DNA of 52,966 nucleotides from NCBI RefSeq assembly GCF_000378445.1, contig NZ_KB899731.1, forward strand, positions 1 to 52,966. The letters are read 5' to 3'. Each line of letters opens with the position of its first letter. The first letter of the stretch is position 1. The notes under the pieces are model-generated. The model saw nothing but the letters and a program-made list of their open reading frames with translations. It was not told the DNA's origin and did no database searches. Made by a program: the position numbers and the translations under genes. Positions 33,119 through 39,964 of this stretch are shown here, piece after piece. The DNA is from Deinococcus aquatilis DSM 23025 (GTDB lineage: Bacteria; Deinococcota; Deinococci; Deinococcales; Deinococcaceae).

Positions 33119-33549
33119 ATGAACCGCACACTGACAGCCCCGCTACCCCTTCCCTGTATGGCGAGTGCTTTAGCTGCGAAGCGCCCCGCGCTGTGCTGTA
33201 CTTTGATCCGCCTCATGCCCCGCTCCATCTCTGCCCCGCGTGCTTCCGCCGTCAGACTCTCTATGATGCCGCTAACGCACAGCTAGAACTCTCGTTACGT
33301 GAGACTGTGGCCGCGTGGGTCAGTGTGTGGGGTGAAACCTATCCCCGCCCTGATCTGGGCGAGCGGTTCCACAATCTGGGCGATAAGCTGGAAGAAGAAG
33401 AAATAGCCGCGCACCATGAACGGCGCACCCAGACAATCAGCACTCAGCCCCCCATGAACGCTGAACAGTGCCGCCATGCTCTGGAGTGCATCGAACGCAC
33501 CCGCGCCCCGCTGCTTGCCCAGCTTGCCGCCCTGGAGGAACACCGCTAG
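33115..33549 (+). CDS. Zinc-ribbon-like hypothetical protein
   Basis: 144 residues. Two CxxC pairs, CFSC near residue 18 and CPAC near residue 41, would form a zinc ribbon. The rest is helical (LSLRETVAAWVSVWGETY, then an Glu-rich KLEEEEIAAHHERR and a C-terminal helix around ECIERTRAPLLAQLAALEEH). It may bind nucleic acid or a partner protein. The start is set by the ATGA overlap with the small membrane protein gene. It is the last gene before the 1.65-kb non-coding block. Confidence 0.72.
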   Translation: MNEPHTDSPATPSLYGECFSCEAPRAVLYFDPPHAPLHLCPACFRRQTLYDAANAQLELSLRETVAAWVSVWGETYPRPDLGERFHNLGDKLEEEEIAAHHERRTQTISTQPPMNAEQCRHALECIERTRAPLLAQLAALEEHR

Positions 33550-33638
33550 GCCCATGAACTAAACCGTATCTAGACCGTCCCGCCCCATCTGGAGGCGGGC
33601 TTTCGTTTGCCGCCTGTTTGCCGATCCTTTGCCGGAAG

Positions 33639-33826
33639 TTGTAACGATCTGTTACAAGCTCGCCCGCTTCAGGTCGTGACGTTTTGTCACATCCTGAGAG
33701 CCGCTAAAGGTTGTCGGTATTCCTGACAACCTAGCCGCGCTGCACTGTGAGCATTCCTAACAGTGGGCAGGCGTCGAAGTCATTAGCAATTCGTAACCCT
33801 GAGAGGCCGCCGTGAGTATTACTCAC
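33639..33826. repeat. Array of palindromes at ~35-base spacing
   Basis: TTGTAAC-5-GTTACAA (33639-33657), GTGAC-5-GTCAC (33676-33690), GGTTGTC-9-GACAACC (33709-33731), CACTGT-11-ACAGTG (33743-33765) and GTGAGT-3-ACTCAC (33812-33826). Centres lie 35, 37 and 34 bases apart, with room for one degenerate unit before the last. Stem sequences differ, but a core like NATTCNTNACA recurs. Confidence 0.75.
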
Positions 33827-33873
33827 AGTGCCCTGCCCCCGGCCTGAGTGACGCTGGGTAACGCTTGCCCGTG

Positions 33874-34013
33874 TGTGCATCCTTCATGGGGCCGCTCGCC
33901 TTGTGCATTCTTCATGGGGTAGCCCGCCCTGTGGATTCATCATGGGGGTGCTTGCCCTCGCGCTGTATGTGGATCAGTCATGGGGGTGTGCGGGGTGTGG
34001 ATTGGTCATGGGG
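33874..34013 (+). repeat. Five 18-bp iterons
   Basis: Copies of TGTGSATYNNTCATGGGG start at 33874, 33902, 33930, 33968 and 33996. Spacing is 28, 28, 38 and 28 bases; the odd one is longer by ten bases, about one helical turn. Followed by A/T-rich sequence. Typical of initiator-binding sites or of a copy-control region. Confidence 0.8.
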
Positions 34014-34720
34014 GAACTTGATAAAACTTGAGATTCATTCCCCTACCCACCAAAAAAAGAGGTGAATACCATCCGCCCGATAGAGGGTATTCATGCGGGA
34101 ATTTCTAGCGGCTCCGGTAATAAATGCGCTCACCCCGTTGTGATGCTGGAGAGCTTTTTACCGCCTCCGGTAAAATGATCCGGCGTCCCGACTCCTAACG
34201 ATAAATAACGTTTGCGGGGGTTTCTACGTTTCAACCGGGACAACCAACAGCCATAGCAGGGCGTCAGCCTGTTAAGGATTGTCAAGGTATGTCCCGCCTG
34301 TATCATTTTGTCCCCTCCGACAAAATGGTTGGAATAAAAGCCCGCTCATGCGTCCAGCAAGGGGCGTCAGCATTCCTGACAGCCTGACTCTTCCCGTGTG
34401 ATTTGCCAGTTCTTGCCACCCTTAACAAAAAAGGGCCGCGCCCCCATCGAAGGAATGCACCGCCGCGCCCGGTGTGATTGTCCACTTCCGCCACCCATAA
34501 AAAAGAGGCTCGCCCGCCTGGAGGAACGCTGCGCCTTTTTGGGGGCAACCCGTAAAAGGTAAGGCAGGGGGAAGCACAAACCGCCCCCCATAAAAAGACT
34601 TGCCCACTTCCGTTTCAAACGCGAGTGGGCAGGCTGTCAAAAGTTGTCTGTTCTCCAGCGCCTTGAGGGTGTCAGGTTTGTACGGTTTGGCCCGCCGTTG
34701 CTATCTGCCACAGTGAAGGC

Positions 34721-34835
34721 GATTACTGGCAATTACTAGCAAAGGGTGATTACTGGCAAAAACCCACTGCCAGTAAAAACAATGCGCCCAGCGCGGGAAA
34801 AGCGATTACTGGCAAACTGGCAGTACAGATCAAGG
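34721..34835 (+). repeat. Inverted copy of the primase 3' end, carrying GATTACTGGCA motifs
   Basis: On the plus strand this stretch aligns through most of its length with the coding strand of 36805-36910 (minus). Shared blocks are GATTACTGGCAAAAAC, CACTGCCAGTAAAAA, and GATTACTGGCAAACTGGCAG followed by TACAG. TTACTGGCA occurs three times directly and once inverted, plus one variant TTACTAGCA. Confidence 0.85.
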
Positions 34836-34870
34836 CCAGCGCCCAAGCGCCCCTGATTCTTGCCCCATGC

Positions 34871-34948
34871 GCCGCCCCAACACTGAAGGCCACCCGCGAA
34901 GAGTGGCCTACTGTGCATCCTTGAGAATCCTTGAGGTGTTGGGGCGGC
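34871..34948. other. Branched hairpin: 13-bp outer stem with inner hairpin
   Basis: GCCGCCCCAACAC (34871-34883) and GTGTTGGGGCGGC (34936-34948) are perfect complements. The loop holds a second perfect stem AGGCCAC/GTGGCCT (34887-34893/34903-34909) and a direct repeat of ATCCTTGAG. Candidate structured RNA, or single-strand or double-strand origin. Confidence 0.75.
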
Positions 34949-35201
34949 AAAGTAGCCGATACTTGCCACCCTTAAAAAGAGACTCGCTCGCCTGTAATCG
35001 TCCACAATCGCCACCCATAAAAAAAGTCCTGCCATTGTCCCGGGTGCTGAGCGCCGCTGTCCATCTGGGCGGGCCTTCCCCGTTCTGCCTGTCCCGGCGT
35101 GTGTCCCGGTTCTTTGCCACGTCGAAGGGGGTAAAGTCGCACCTTACCCCCTAAAACTGTTGCCACCTATCCAGTTATCAACACCTTAAAAACTGCCCGC
35201 C

Positions 35202-35582
35202 TTATGAGGCCCACGCCGCCCGCGCTTCCCAGAGGTGGGCCAGTTGCCGTTCCGGGTCGCAGTGGCAGGCGTACAGGGCCGCACATGTCAGCACGTACAG
35301 CCCCAAGTTGGGCACGATCCCAGACGGCAGGAAGCCGGAACGGTTCAGATGGTTGCCCGCTGCGGCCCTGATGAGGCGCGTCAGGGATTCCGGCAGGGGC
35401 GTAAGCTGCCCGGTTGCCCCTGCCTGAAGTTCCTTCAGCAAGTCTTCCTTGTGGGCCTTGATCTGGGCTGCCAGTTCCGGCGTAACGGTTCCAGCCGGGG
35501 CGCGGGCGATCAGTTGCCCTTCTTGCACGCCCAACCGCACGCCGCGCCCCTCCAATTCCCGGAGAAGGTCACGCGCTACCAC
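35202..35582 (-). CDS. TubC-N-like domain protein, last gene of the replication operon
   Basis: 126 residues. Residues 1-52 (VARDLLRELEGRGVRLGVQE, then AHKEDLLKEL) resemble the TubC N-terminal docking fold, a small domain often found attached to mobile-element proteins and used for protein docking. The C-terminal part has Cys and His residues (CAALYACHCDPERQ) but no clear zinc site. It starts with a GTG that overlaps the stop of the ATPase gene by seven bases (GTGGTAG), so it is coupled to that gene. It may dock onto the RepA-like ATPase or primase. Confidence 0.75.
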   Translation of the reverse strand: MVARDLLRELEGRGVRLGVQEGQLIARAPAGTVTPELAAQIKAHKEDLLKELQAGATGQLTPLPESLTRLIRAAAGNHLNRSGFLPSGIVPNLGLYVLTCAALYACHCDPERQLAHLWEARAAWAS

Positions 35583-36727
35583 GTCAGCACCTCTTCCGTT
35601 TCGGAGACTGCCGCGCCTAGCGCCTCCAGTTCCTCTTCGACGATCAAGAACGGCACATCCTGAAGATCAACTGGAGCGGGGACGGGTTCCGCTTCCGGGC
35701 CGTAACGGTACGCACGGGGCGCACCTCGCCCGCCCAGCCGTACTTCTTGAGCCTGAGTGCCGAGCGCCCCTAGAGCTTCCCGGACGGCTTGCTGTGCGCT
35801 GCGTTCTTTGACGTTGCCGCCGCTGATGGCCGCTGCCAGCAGTTCCGCATGTGTCACCGTCTGGCCCGCCTTCCCGGTTAGTGCCGCGATCACTGCCGCC
35901 TTAGCGCGGTCTGTCCGGGTATCGCGCCCCTCTTCCTCTGCCGGAAGGTCGCAGGGCGTCAGATGTACGCCCGCTGCCCTACCTTCCTCATCCATCAGCC
36001 GTTCGACTTCGATCCCCAGCGCGTGCCCAGATTTGGCAAAGCTGTTTTTCCTGACTTCCCAGCGCAACACGTCCCGGCCTTCTACCTCACGGGGCGGCAC
36101 ACGGGTCAGCAGATGCACCGCCCGCGCTTGGGCACTCTTCCCGGTACTGCCCATAATGCCCCGCTCGCCTTCTTTCTCGCCCGCTGCTTTCTTGGGAAGA
36201 TGGTCGGTCACGATCACTGCCGCGCCTGTCTTCGCCGCGAAGTCACGCAGGGCCAGCATGGGGCGCATGGCCTGATCCAGTCGGTTGCCGTCAAGTGTGG
36301 GGAAGGTGGACATAAAGCTGTCTACGATCACGCACAGCGCCCCGCTGTCTTGAGCGTGCTGGAGCAACTCGCCCAATTCTTCCGGACTAAGGCCCGCCCC
36401 CACGCTCTCCAGAACGGTCACGCCGCTCATGCTGCCATCCGGGTACACCTCTTTATGCTGCTCCAGCCAGTACCGCACGGGCCTAGACTGCCCGTCTGCC
36501 GCGTCTGTGTTGAGATAAATAACGCGCCCGTGTGGAACGGCTCGCCCCAAGAAACTGCCGCGCCCCGCTGGGCGGGTCATCTGCCATGCCAGCGCCGTGA
36601 GTAGGGTTGTTTTGCCCACGCCTTCCCGTGCCCCAAGAAAGGTCACGTATCCGGAGGGAATCAGGTCTGGCACAAGAAACTCAATCCGCTGGAGCGGGGC
36701 GCTCAGGTCAATAAATTTGAGGGCCAT
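35576..36727 (-). CDS. RepA/DnaB-like hexameric ATPase (AAA_25)
   Basis: 383 residues of the RecA-fold replication ATPase group that includes plasmid RepA helicases. Walker A is GAREGVGKTT (residues 32-41), Walker B is LCVIVDSF (131-138), and VIVTDHLPKK and the later TRVPPREVEGRD complete the core. The C-terminal 110 residues (DRAKAAVIAALTGKAGQTVT onward) look like a winged helix. Likely the element's replicative helicase or loader. I use ATG at 36727, two bases past the primase stop; a GTG nine bases earlier (36736), overlapping that stop, would add three residues. Confidence 0.9.
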   Translation of the reverse strand: MALKFIDLSAPLQRIEFLVPDLIPSGYVTFLGAREGVGKTTLLTALAWQMTRPAGRGSFLGRAVPHGRVIYLNTDAADGQSRPVRYWLEQHKEVYPDGSMSGVTVLESVGAGLSPEELGELLQHAQDSGALCVIVDSFMSTFPTLDGNRLDQAMRPMLALRDFAAKTGAAVIVTDHLPKKAAGEKEGERGIMGSTGKSAQARAVHLLTRVPPREVEGRDVLRWEVRKNSFAKSGHALGIEVERLMDEEGRAAGVHLTPCDLPAEEEGRDTRTDRAKAAVIAALTGKAGQTVTHAELLAAAISGGNVKERSAQQAVREALGALGTQAQEVRLGGRGAPRAYRYGPEAEPVPAPVDLQDVPFLIVEEELEALGAAVSETEEVLTW

Positions 36728-36729
36728 AC

Positions 36730-37971
36730 TTACCACCCGCCCCGGTCATCAGAGGCCCAACCGCCCGCGTCCGTACCCCACCCGGAGGTATCAGACTCGC
36801 CCCATCCTGAGCTGTACTGCCAGTTTGCCAGTAATCGGTTTTCTCCGTGTGGAACAGTGCTTTTTACTGGCAGTGCGTTTTTGCCAGTAATCACGTTTTG
36901 CCAGTAATCCGCCCCGTCTACCCTCTCCATCAGCAGGCCACCAAACGCCGCCGCGCCGTGCGTGCCGCACAAGTCGCAAAAGTCGCCTTCAGAGAATGGG
37001 GCCAGCACTCGCACCTCACGCGCCCCGGCAGCATGGGCCACCCCTGCCACCCGCTCCAGACAGGCCGCGCCCGCTGTGTCCGGGTCGGTATACAGGAACA
37101 CTGTCTGGCCCTGAAGCCCCGTGAGGAACGGCGCACCGCCCGCGCCTGCCAGTCCTTGCACGTCCAGGCTGGAGCCTGCCAGCTTCAACGCACGGGCCGC
37201 CGCTGCCCCGTTCAATTCCCCTTCGACGATCAACACGCCCGCGCCCTGCCCGTACTTGGGGGAACACCACGCGGGCGCACCGTGCCGCCCGATCCGGTAC
37301 ACATACCGATCCAGCCCAGAGGCTTGTAAAGCATCTGCCGTGCCCATGCTCCGCACCTTCAGCCCCCATGCTTGCCCGTCCGGGCCGCGAAGCAAGAAGG
37401 CCAGCGCCCCGGCGTGGGCCAGCATCCGGCCATCTTTGGTTATAAAGTCCCGGCGCAACTGGCCCGCCCCAAGTCCATGCCACCCGTACAGGCCGCGCCG
37501 CTTGAGGTCACGCCCTGCCGCGTTCTGGAGACTCAGGTAATCCAGCAACACAGGCACGCGGGCCAGATCATCCCCACTCAGAGGGGCGCACCGTTCCAGT
37601 GCCCCGCGTACTGCCCGGAGTGGGTCTGGAGCCTCATACGCGGGCCGTGAAGGGCTGGGCGTCCAACTGTCCAGCGATTCCCCAGCATGACGGGCCAACT
37701 CTTCGCGGGCATGTTCTGGACGGTAGCCGATGGCCTCCAGAAAAGTCAGGGTATCCCCGCTCGCCCCATCCCCGCCGTGCCGCTTCCATCTCCAGCGGCC
37801 TTTCGTGTCTTTGTAGACACTGAAGCTGGGGTGTGTCTCGCGCTGACTGGGGCGCGGGTCGCAGATCACGCCGCCGCGCTCACGGGTCAGGCCGCGTACT
37901 GCATCCGGGCCACACTCGCGGGCGATCACGTCCGGCAGATGCACGCGGTCTAGCAGGTCGCCTAGCCTCAT
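36730..37971 (-). CDS. TOPRIM primase with degenerate zinc ribbon and a repeat-bearing tail
   Basis: 413 residues, DnaG-like. The N-terminal 90 residues have the CHC2-domain outline (CDPRPSQRETHPSFSVYK, then GGDGASGDTLTFLEAIGY), but most zinc-binding Cys/His are missing. The TOPRIM centre is intact: VLIVEGELNG with Glu250 and FLYTDPDTAG with Asp296/Asp298. The last ~60 residues are unusual: residues 355-390 are encoded by DNA dense in GATTACTGGCA motifs, and the end is Gly/Trp-rich (SGWGESDTSGWGTDAGGWAS). ATG at 37971 overlaps the upstream stop (ATGA). An open frame 76 codons upstream is ignored. Confidence 0.88.
   Translation of the reverse strand: MRLGDLLDRVHLPDVIARECGPDAVRGLTRERGGVICDPRPSQRETHPSFSVYKDTKGRWRWKRHGGDGASGDTLTFLEAIGYRPEHAREELARHAGESLDSWTPSPSRPAYEAPDPLRAVRGALERCAPLSGDDLARVPVLLDYLSLQNAAGRDLKRRGLYGWHGLGAGQLRRDFITKDGRMLAHAGALAFLLRGPDGQAWGLKVRSMGTADALQASGLDRYVYRIGRHGAPAWCSPKYGQGAGVLIVEGELNGAAAARALKLAGSSLDVQGLAGAGGAPFLTGLQGQTVFLYTDPDTAGAACLERVAGVAHAAGAREVRVLAPFSEGDFCDLCGTHGAAAFGGLLMERVDGADYWQNVITGKNALPVKSTVPHGENRLLANWQYSSGWGESDTSGWGTDAGGWASDDRGGW
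36805..36910 (-). repeat. GATTACTGGCA-rich segment inside the primase gene
   Basis: Inverted partner of 34721-34835. Contains GATTACTGGCA three times in the coding direction and TGCCAGTAA once inverted, all within primase codons ~354-391. Confidence 0.85.
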
Positions 37972-38840
37972 GCCGCACCCCCGCGCATCATCCGGGCAAT
38001 CTCCAGCAGTTGCCCACGTTCTTCCTGTTCGATCCGCTGAAGTTGCCCCAAGCGCCGCTGATCTAGATGCCGTTCGATACAGCCCCGCGTGAGTTCCCGA
38101 AGCTGGAGGGGCGGAATGGCGTCTACTTCGACAGACTCGCCCCGGAAGGTCTTGGCACGGCTGTCTGTGGCCTTTGTGGGGCGTCCGGGAAGATTCCATG
38201 CCCTGATCTGTTCCTCATTCACGGCCACCCGTTCAAAGTGAATCTGTGCAGCCGGGGCGTACCGCTTCAGTCCCTCTTCCACCTTCCGGGGAATGTCTAC
38301 CCCGCTGGGATCATGGTCGCCAAAGTAGTAGATGTGGACGGGGCGGGCCTGCTCTGCAATGGAAAGCGCCGCGCTGTGCAGGAAGGTCAAGCTGGGGTAT
38401 CCCCGCGTCACCATCAGGGGCACGTCATAGCGGCGTGTCTCTTCGACTAACACGCCTGCCAGCGCATCCTTCTCCAGCCACACTTCGACATGTGCGGGCG
38501 CTTCGATCCAGAGGGAGCGGCGATAGGTTTGCGCTGTGATGTCCAGCATCTCTTCGATGCCCGCGTAAGTGACGGGCTTGCGCTGCCAGCGGGTATTGTC
38601 TGCGATCCAGTGAAACGGCAGGGCGTGCCGCTCGCGCATCTTCACCAGTTCCCGCCCCACCAGGTCATAGCCGTTTTCTGTCTTGGGGGCGTGTCCCTGT
38701 ACCGTCATGGCGTAGAACAGTTGCCGCACAGTGACGGGGTAATTCTGGCCCGCGTATTCGTAGAGGGCCGCGTGAAGGGTTGCCAGTTCTGCCGCCGTGC
38801 TGCGTGTGCGTTTTATAGGGCTAGCCCCATAAGCCGTCAT
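37968..38840 (-). CDS. Solitary Spo11/TopoVI-A-like protein (Topo mini-A type)
   Basis: 290 residues. The N-terminal winged helix contains YPVTVRQLFYAM (residues 34-45), which matches the 5Y-CAP motif of TopoVI-A/Spo11; Tyr43 is the candidate DNA-linked tyrosine. The TOPRIM motifs are VWLEKDALAG with Glu123 and YFGDHDPSGVDI with Asp175/Asp177. Late VDAIPPLQLREL also fits. No TopoVI-B (GHKL ATPase) subunit is encoded in the element, so it resembles the short, B-less proteins described from phages and mobile elements as Topo mini-A. Likely acts on replication intermediates. Joined by ATGA overlaps on both sides. Confidence 0.88.
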   Translation of the reverse strand: MTAYGASPIKRTRSTAAELATLHAALYEYAGQNYPVTVRQLFYAMTVQGHAPKTENGYDLVGRELVKMRERHALPFHWIADNTRWQRKPVTYAGIEEMLDITAQTYRRSLWIEAPAHVEVWLEKDALAGVLVEETRRYDVPLMVTRGYPSLTFLHSAALSIAEQARPVHIYYFGDHDPSGVDIPRKVEEGLKRYAPAAQIHFERVAVNEEQIRAWNLPGRPTKATDSRAKTFRGESVEVDAIPPLQLRELTRGCIERHLDQRRLGQLQRIEQEERGQLLEIARMMRGGAA

Positions 38841-39007
38841 GCTTTGCCGCCATTCGTGGGCCGGAAGTTGGGCAGATTCAGCAGGGCTTCCATGATCTTC
38901 ATTCCGCCGCCCGCGTTGCCGGGGCGCTGGGCGTCTTGCTGAGCAAGGTGGAACAGGTGCGCTAGTCTGTGGGAAGTGCCCACCGCGTCCCCGGTGGGCC
39001 GCTTCAT
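38837..39007 (-). CDS. 56-residue hypothetical protein between Xis and Spo11-like genes
   Basis: Reads MKRPTGDAVGTSHRLAHLFH, then a Gln/Gly-rich middle and a C-terminal MKIMEALLNLPNFRPTNG helix. Its ATG overlaps the stop of the HTH gene, and its own stop overlaps the next ATG, both as ATGA, which is strong evidence that it is translated. No family recognised. The LLNLPNFRP end resembles a short helix that could bind a partner. Confidence 0.75.
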   Translation of the reverse strand: MKRPTGDAVGTSHRLAHLFHLAQQDAQRPGNAGGGMKIMEALLNLPNFRPTNGGKA

Positions 39008-39195
39008 TTTGTGCCGCCGTTCAGAAAGTCTTCGATGGCGGCCAGAGGAATGAGAATCTTGCGGCCTACGCGGATGCTGCGAAGCTGCCCGGAGCGGATC
39101 AGATCATAAACGCCGTTTCTGCCGACGCCCAACATAGGCGCGGCCTCTTCAGGCTTGCGGGTGAGGCGAGTGGGGTTGTCTTGGTTTAGAGTCAT
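39004..39195 (-). CDS. Helix-turn-helix excisionase-like protein
   Basis: 63 residues, MerR/AlpA-Xis type. RKPEEAAPMLGVGRNGVYDL is the winged-helix recognition part and QLRSIRVGRKILIPLAAIED the wing and closing helix usual for HTH_17 proteins. AGGAGG is seven bases before the ATG. It may be the excisionase partner of the integrase, or a DNA-binding factor for the adjacent origin. First or second gene of the replication operon. Confidence 0.88.
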   Translation of the reverse strand: MTLNQDNPTRLTRKPEEAAPMLGVGRNGVYDLIRSGQLRSIRVGRKILIPLAAIEDFLNGGTK

Positions 39196-39217
39196 GGGGC
39201 GGCCTCCTGTGGGGTCG

Positions 39218-39334
39218 TTAAAGGTTGGGGTTGCCCCTTGCGGGGCCTTCAGCTACTTGGGGCGCGTGGGAGTGTCGTTCTTGGTCGGATGCACTCTTAC
39301 GCGCTTTTCTTTGGTGTTCTTGGGTACTGTCCAT
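39218..39334 (-). CDS. 38-residue basic peptide gene heading the operon
   Basis: Reads MDSTQEHQRKARKSASDQER and ends PARGNPNL. The ATG has one of the best ribosome-binding sites in the window, AGGAGGT seven bases upstream, and the gene ends 22 bases before the HTH gene. It is very polar and basic, probably disordered. The longer open frame upstream (to 39451) crosses the DnaA-trio and is ignored. It may be a leader peptide or a small regulator. Confidence 0.6.
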   Translation of the reverse strand: MDSTQEHQRKARKSASDQERHSHAPQVAEGPARGNPNL

Positions 39335-39385
39335 TGTTGTCACCTCCTGTCTGACATTATCCAGCCACTTATATAGGCTAAAAGA

Positions 39386-39613
39386 TAGTAGTAGTAGTAA
39401 TAGGGTCTGTGGAACCTGTGGATAAGTGTCTTCAATAACGTCCCAGCGCAACTATTGCCTGTGGACATTTTGTGGTTAGAAGTAGTTTGCCTGTGGATAA
39501 CCTGTGGATAAGTACGTACTTATCCACAGGTTTTCAAGTGACCTCCTGTTATTTGGTACTTTATCCACACGATTAAGAGACTTAGCCACATGTTATCCAC
39601 AGGGTTGTCCACA
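39386..39613. other. oriC-like origin: DnaA boxes and DnaA-trio
   Basis: Six perfect TTATCCACA boxes (39417-39425, 39492-39500, 39503-39511 inverted; 39520-39528, 39561-39569, 39593-39601 direct) and four near matches (39460, 39471, 39582, 39605). Bases 39501-39530 are a perfect 30-bp palindrome containing two boxes. At 39386-39403 lie six triplets TAG-TAG-TAG-TAG-TAA-TAG, then a short GC-rich step and two abutting boxes (39408-39425). This is the polarity and order of a bacterial basal unwinding system. Confidence 0.85.
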
Positions 39614-39638
39614 GCCTCTAAAATCCGACACAGCAAAA

Positions 39639-39666
39639 CGGCCCGCTCCACAGTGGAAACAGGCCG
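39639..39666 (-). terminator. Terminator insulating the origin from the right flank
   Basis: Minus-strand stem CGGCCTG/CGGGCCG enclosing TCCAC/GTGGA, followed by TTTTG. It would stop transcription arriving from the chromosomal side. Confidence 0.65.
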
Positions 39667-39723
39667 CTCAAATAGACGCTGACTAGATTACCGAAAATAT
39701 AGCCCTTGAGAGGAAAAACTGCA

Positions 39724-39957
39724 ATGACCAAACGGCATAGGCTGGCCTTAGAGCGCATGACGCCGCACAGCACGGGAGCTTGTCCAGTGTCTCCCCATGC
39801 CCCGGCGTGCCCAACGCGTGCCCAACCGGAACGGGAAAAGACAGTACAAGCTGGGATGAACCGGAAGCAACCGCCAAAAGCGAAGCCCAAATATGCTGTA
39901 TCAGACGTGCTTAATGGGATCAGGGAATCTATAACGGGGCGGGCTGGGATGAGGTGA
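39724..39957 (+). CDS. Doubtful 77-residue reading frame near attR
   Basis: Reads MTKRHRLALERMTPHSTGAC and ends GIRESITGRAGMR, with GAGAGG about ten bases upstream. It is Pro/Arg-rich and has no family resemblance. It runs across the right arm-type integrase sites (39806-39826), so its sequence is constrained for other reasons. It could be real, since it ends just before attR, but I would not rely on it. Confidence 0.3.
   Translation: MTKRHRLALERMTPHSTGACPVSPHAPACPTRAQPEREKTVQAGMNRKQPPKAKPKYAVSDVLNGIRESITGRAGMR
39806..39826 (+). repeat. Integrase arm-type sites, right end
   Basis: Two copies of CGTGCCCAAC at 39806-39815 and 39817-39826, with the same 11-base pitch and orientation as the pair at 30804-30824. 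Confidence 0.65.
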
Positions 39958-39964
39958 CGACCCT

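Larger units (their letters stand above)
34415..35034. repeat. Dispersed GCCACCC-(A/T)TAAAAA motif, five copies
   Basis: Copies begin near 34415, 34490, 34582 (variant), 34965 and 35010. Copies 2 and 4 extend into GA(G)(A/G)CTCGC(C/T)CGCCTG, and copies 4 and 5 are 45 bases apart. Short open frames on the minus strand here (e.g. FLWVAIVDDYRRASL) are products of the repeat, not genes. Confidence 0.65.
33550..35201. other. Repeat-rich non-coding block of the element
   Basis: About 1.65 kb with no credible gene on either strand. It holds, in order: palindromes at ~35-base spacing (33639-33826), five iterons (33874-34013), an inverted pair TGAATACC/GGTATTCA (~34061-34093), a perfect ATTTTGTC/GACAAAAT palindrome (~34305-34326), a further CATTCCTGACA unit near 34371, repeated GCCACCC-(A/T)TAAAAA blocks (34415-35034), a copy of the primase 3' end (34721-34835) and a 13-bp-stem structure (34871-34948). 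Confidence 0.8.

Noticed and set aside
33639..34013. Possible CRISPR array
   Set aside because: Repeats are short palindromes or 18-bp iterons without uniform unique spacers, and there are no cas genes.
33865..34065. 66-codon plus frame over the iterons
   Set aside because: Translation of the iteron repeat; no independent ribosome-binding site or similarity.
34303..35166. Several minus-strand short frames (FLWVA-like)
   Set aside because: They follow the repeated DNA motif and overlap one another in different frames.
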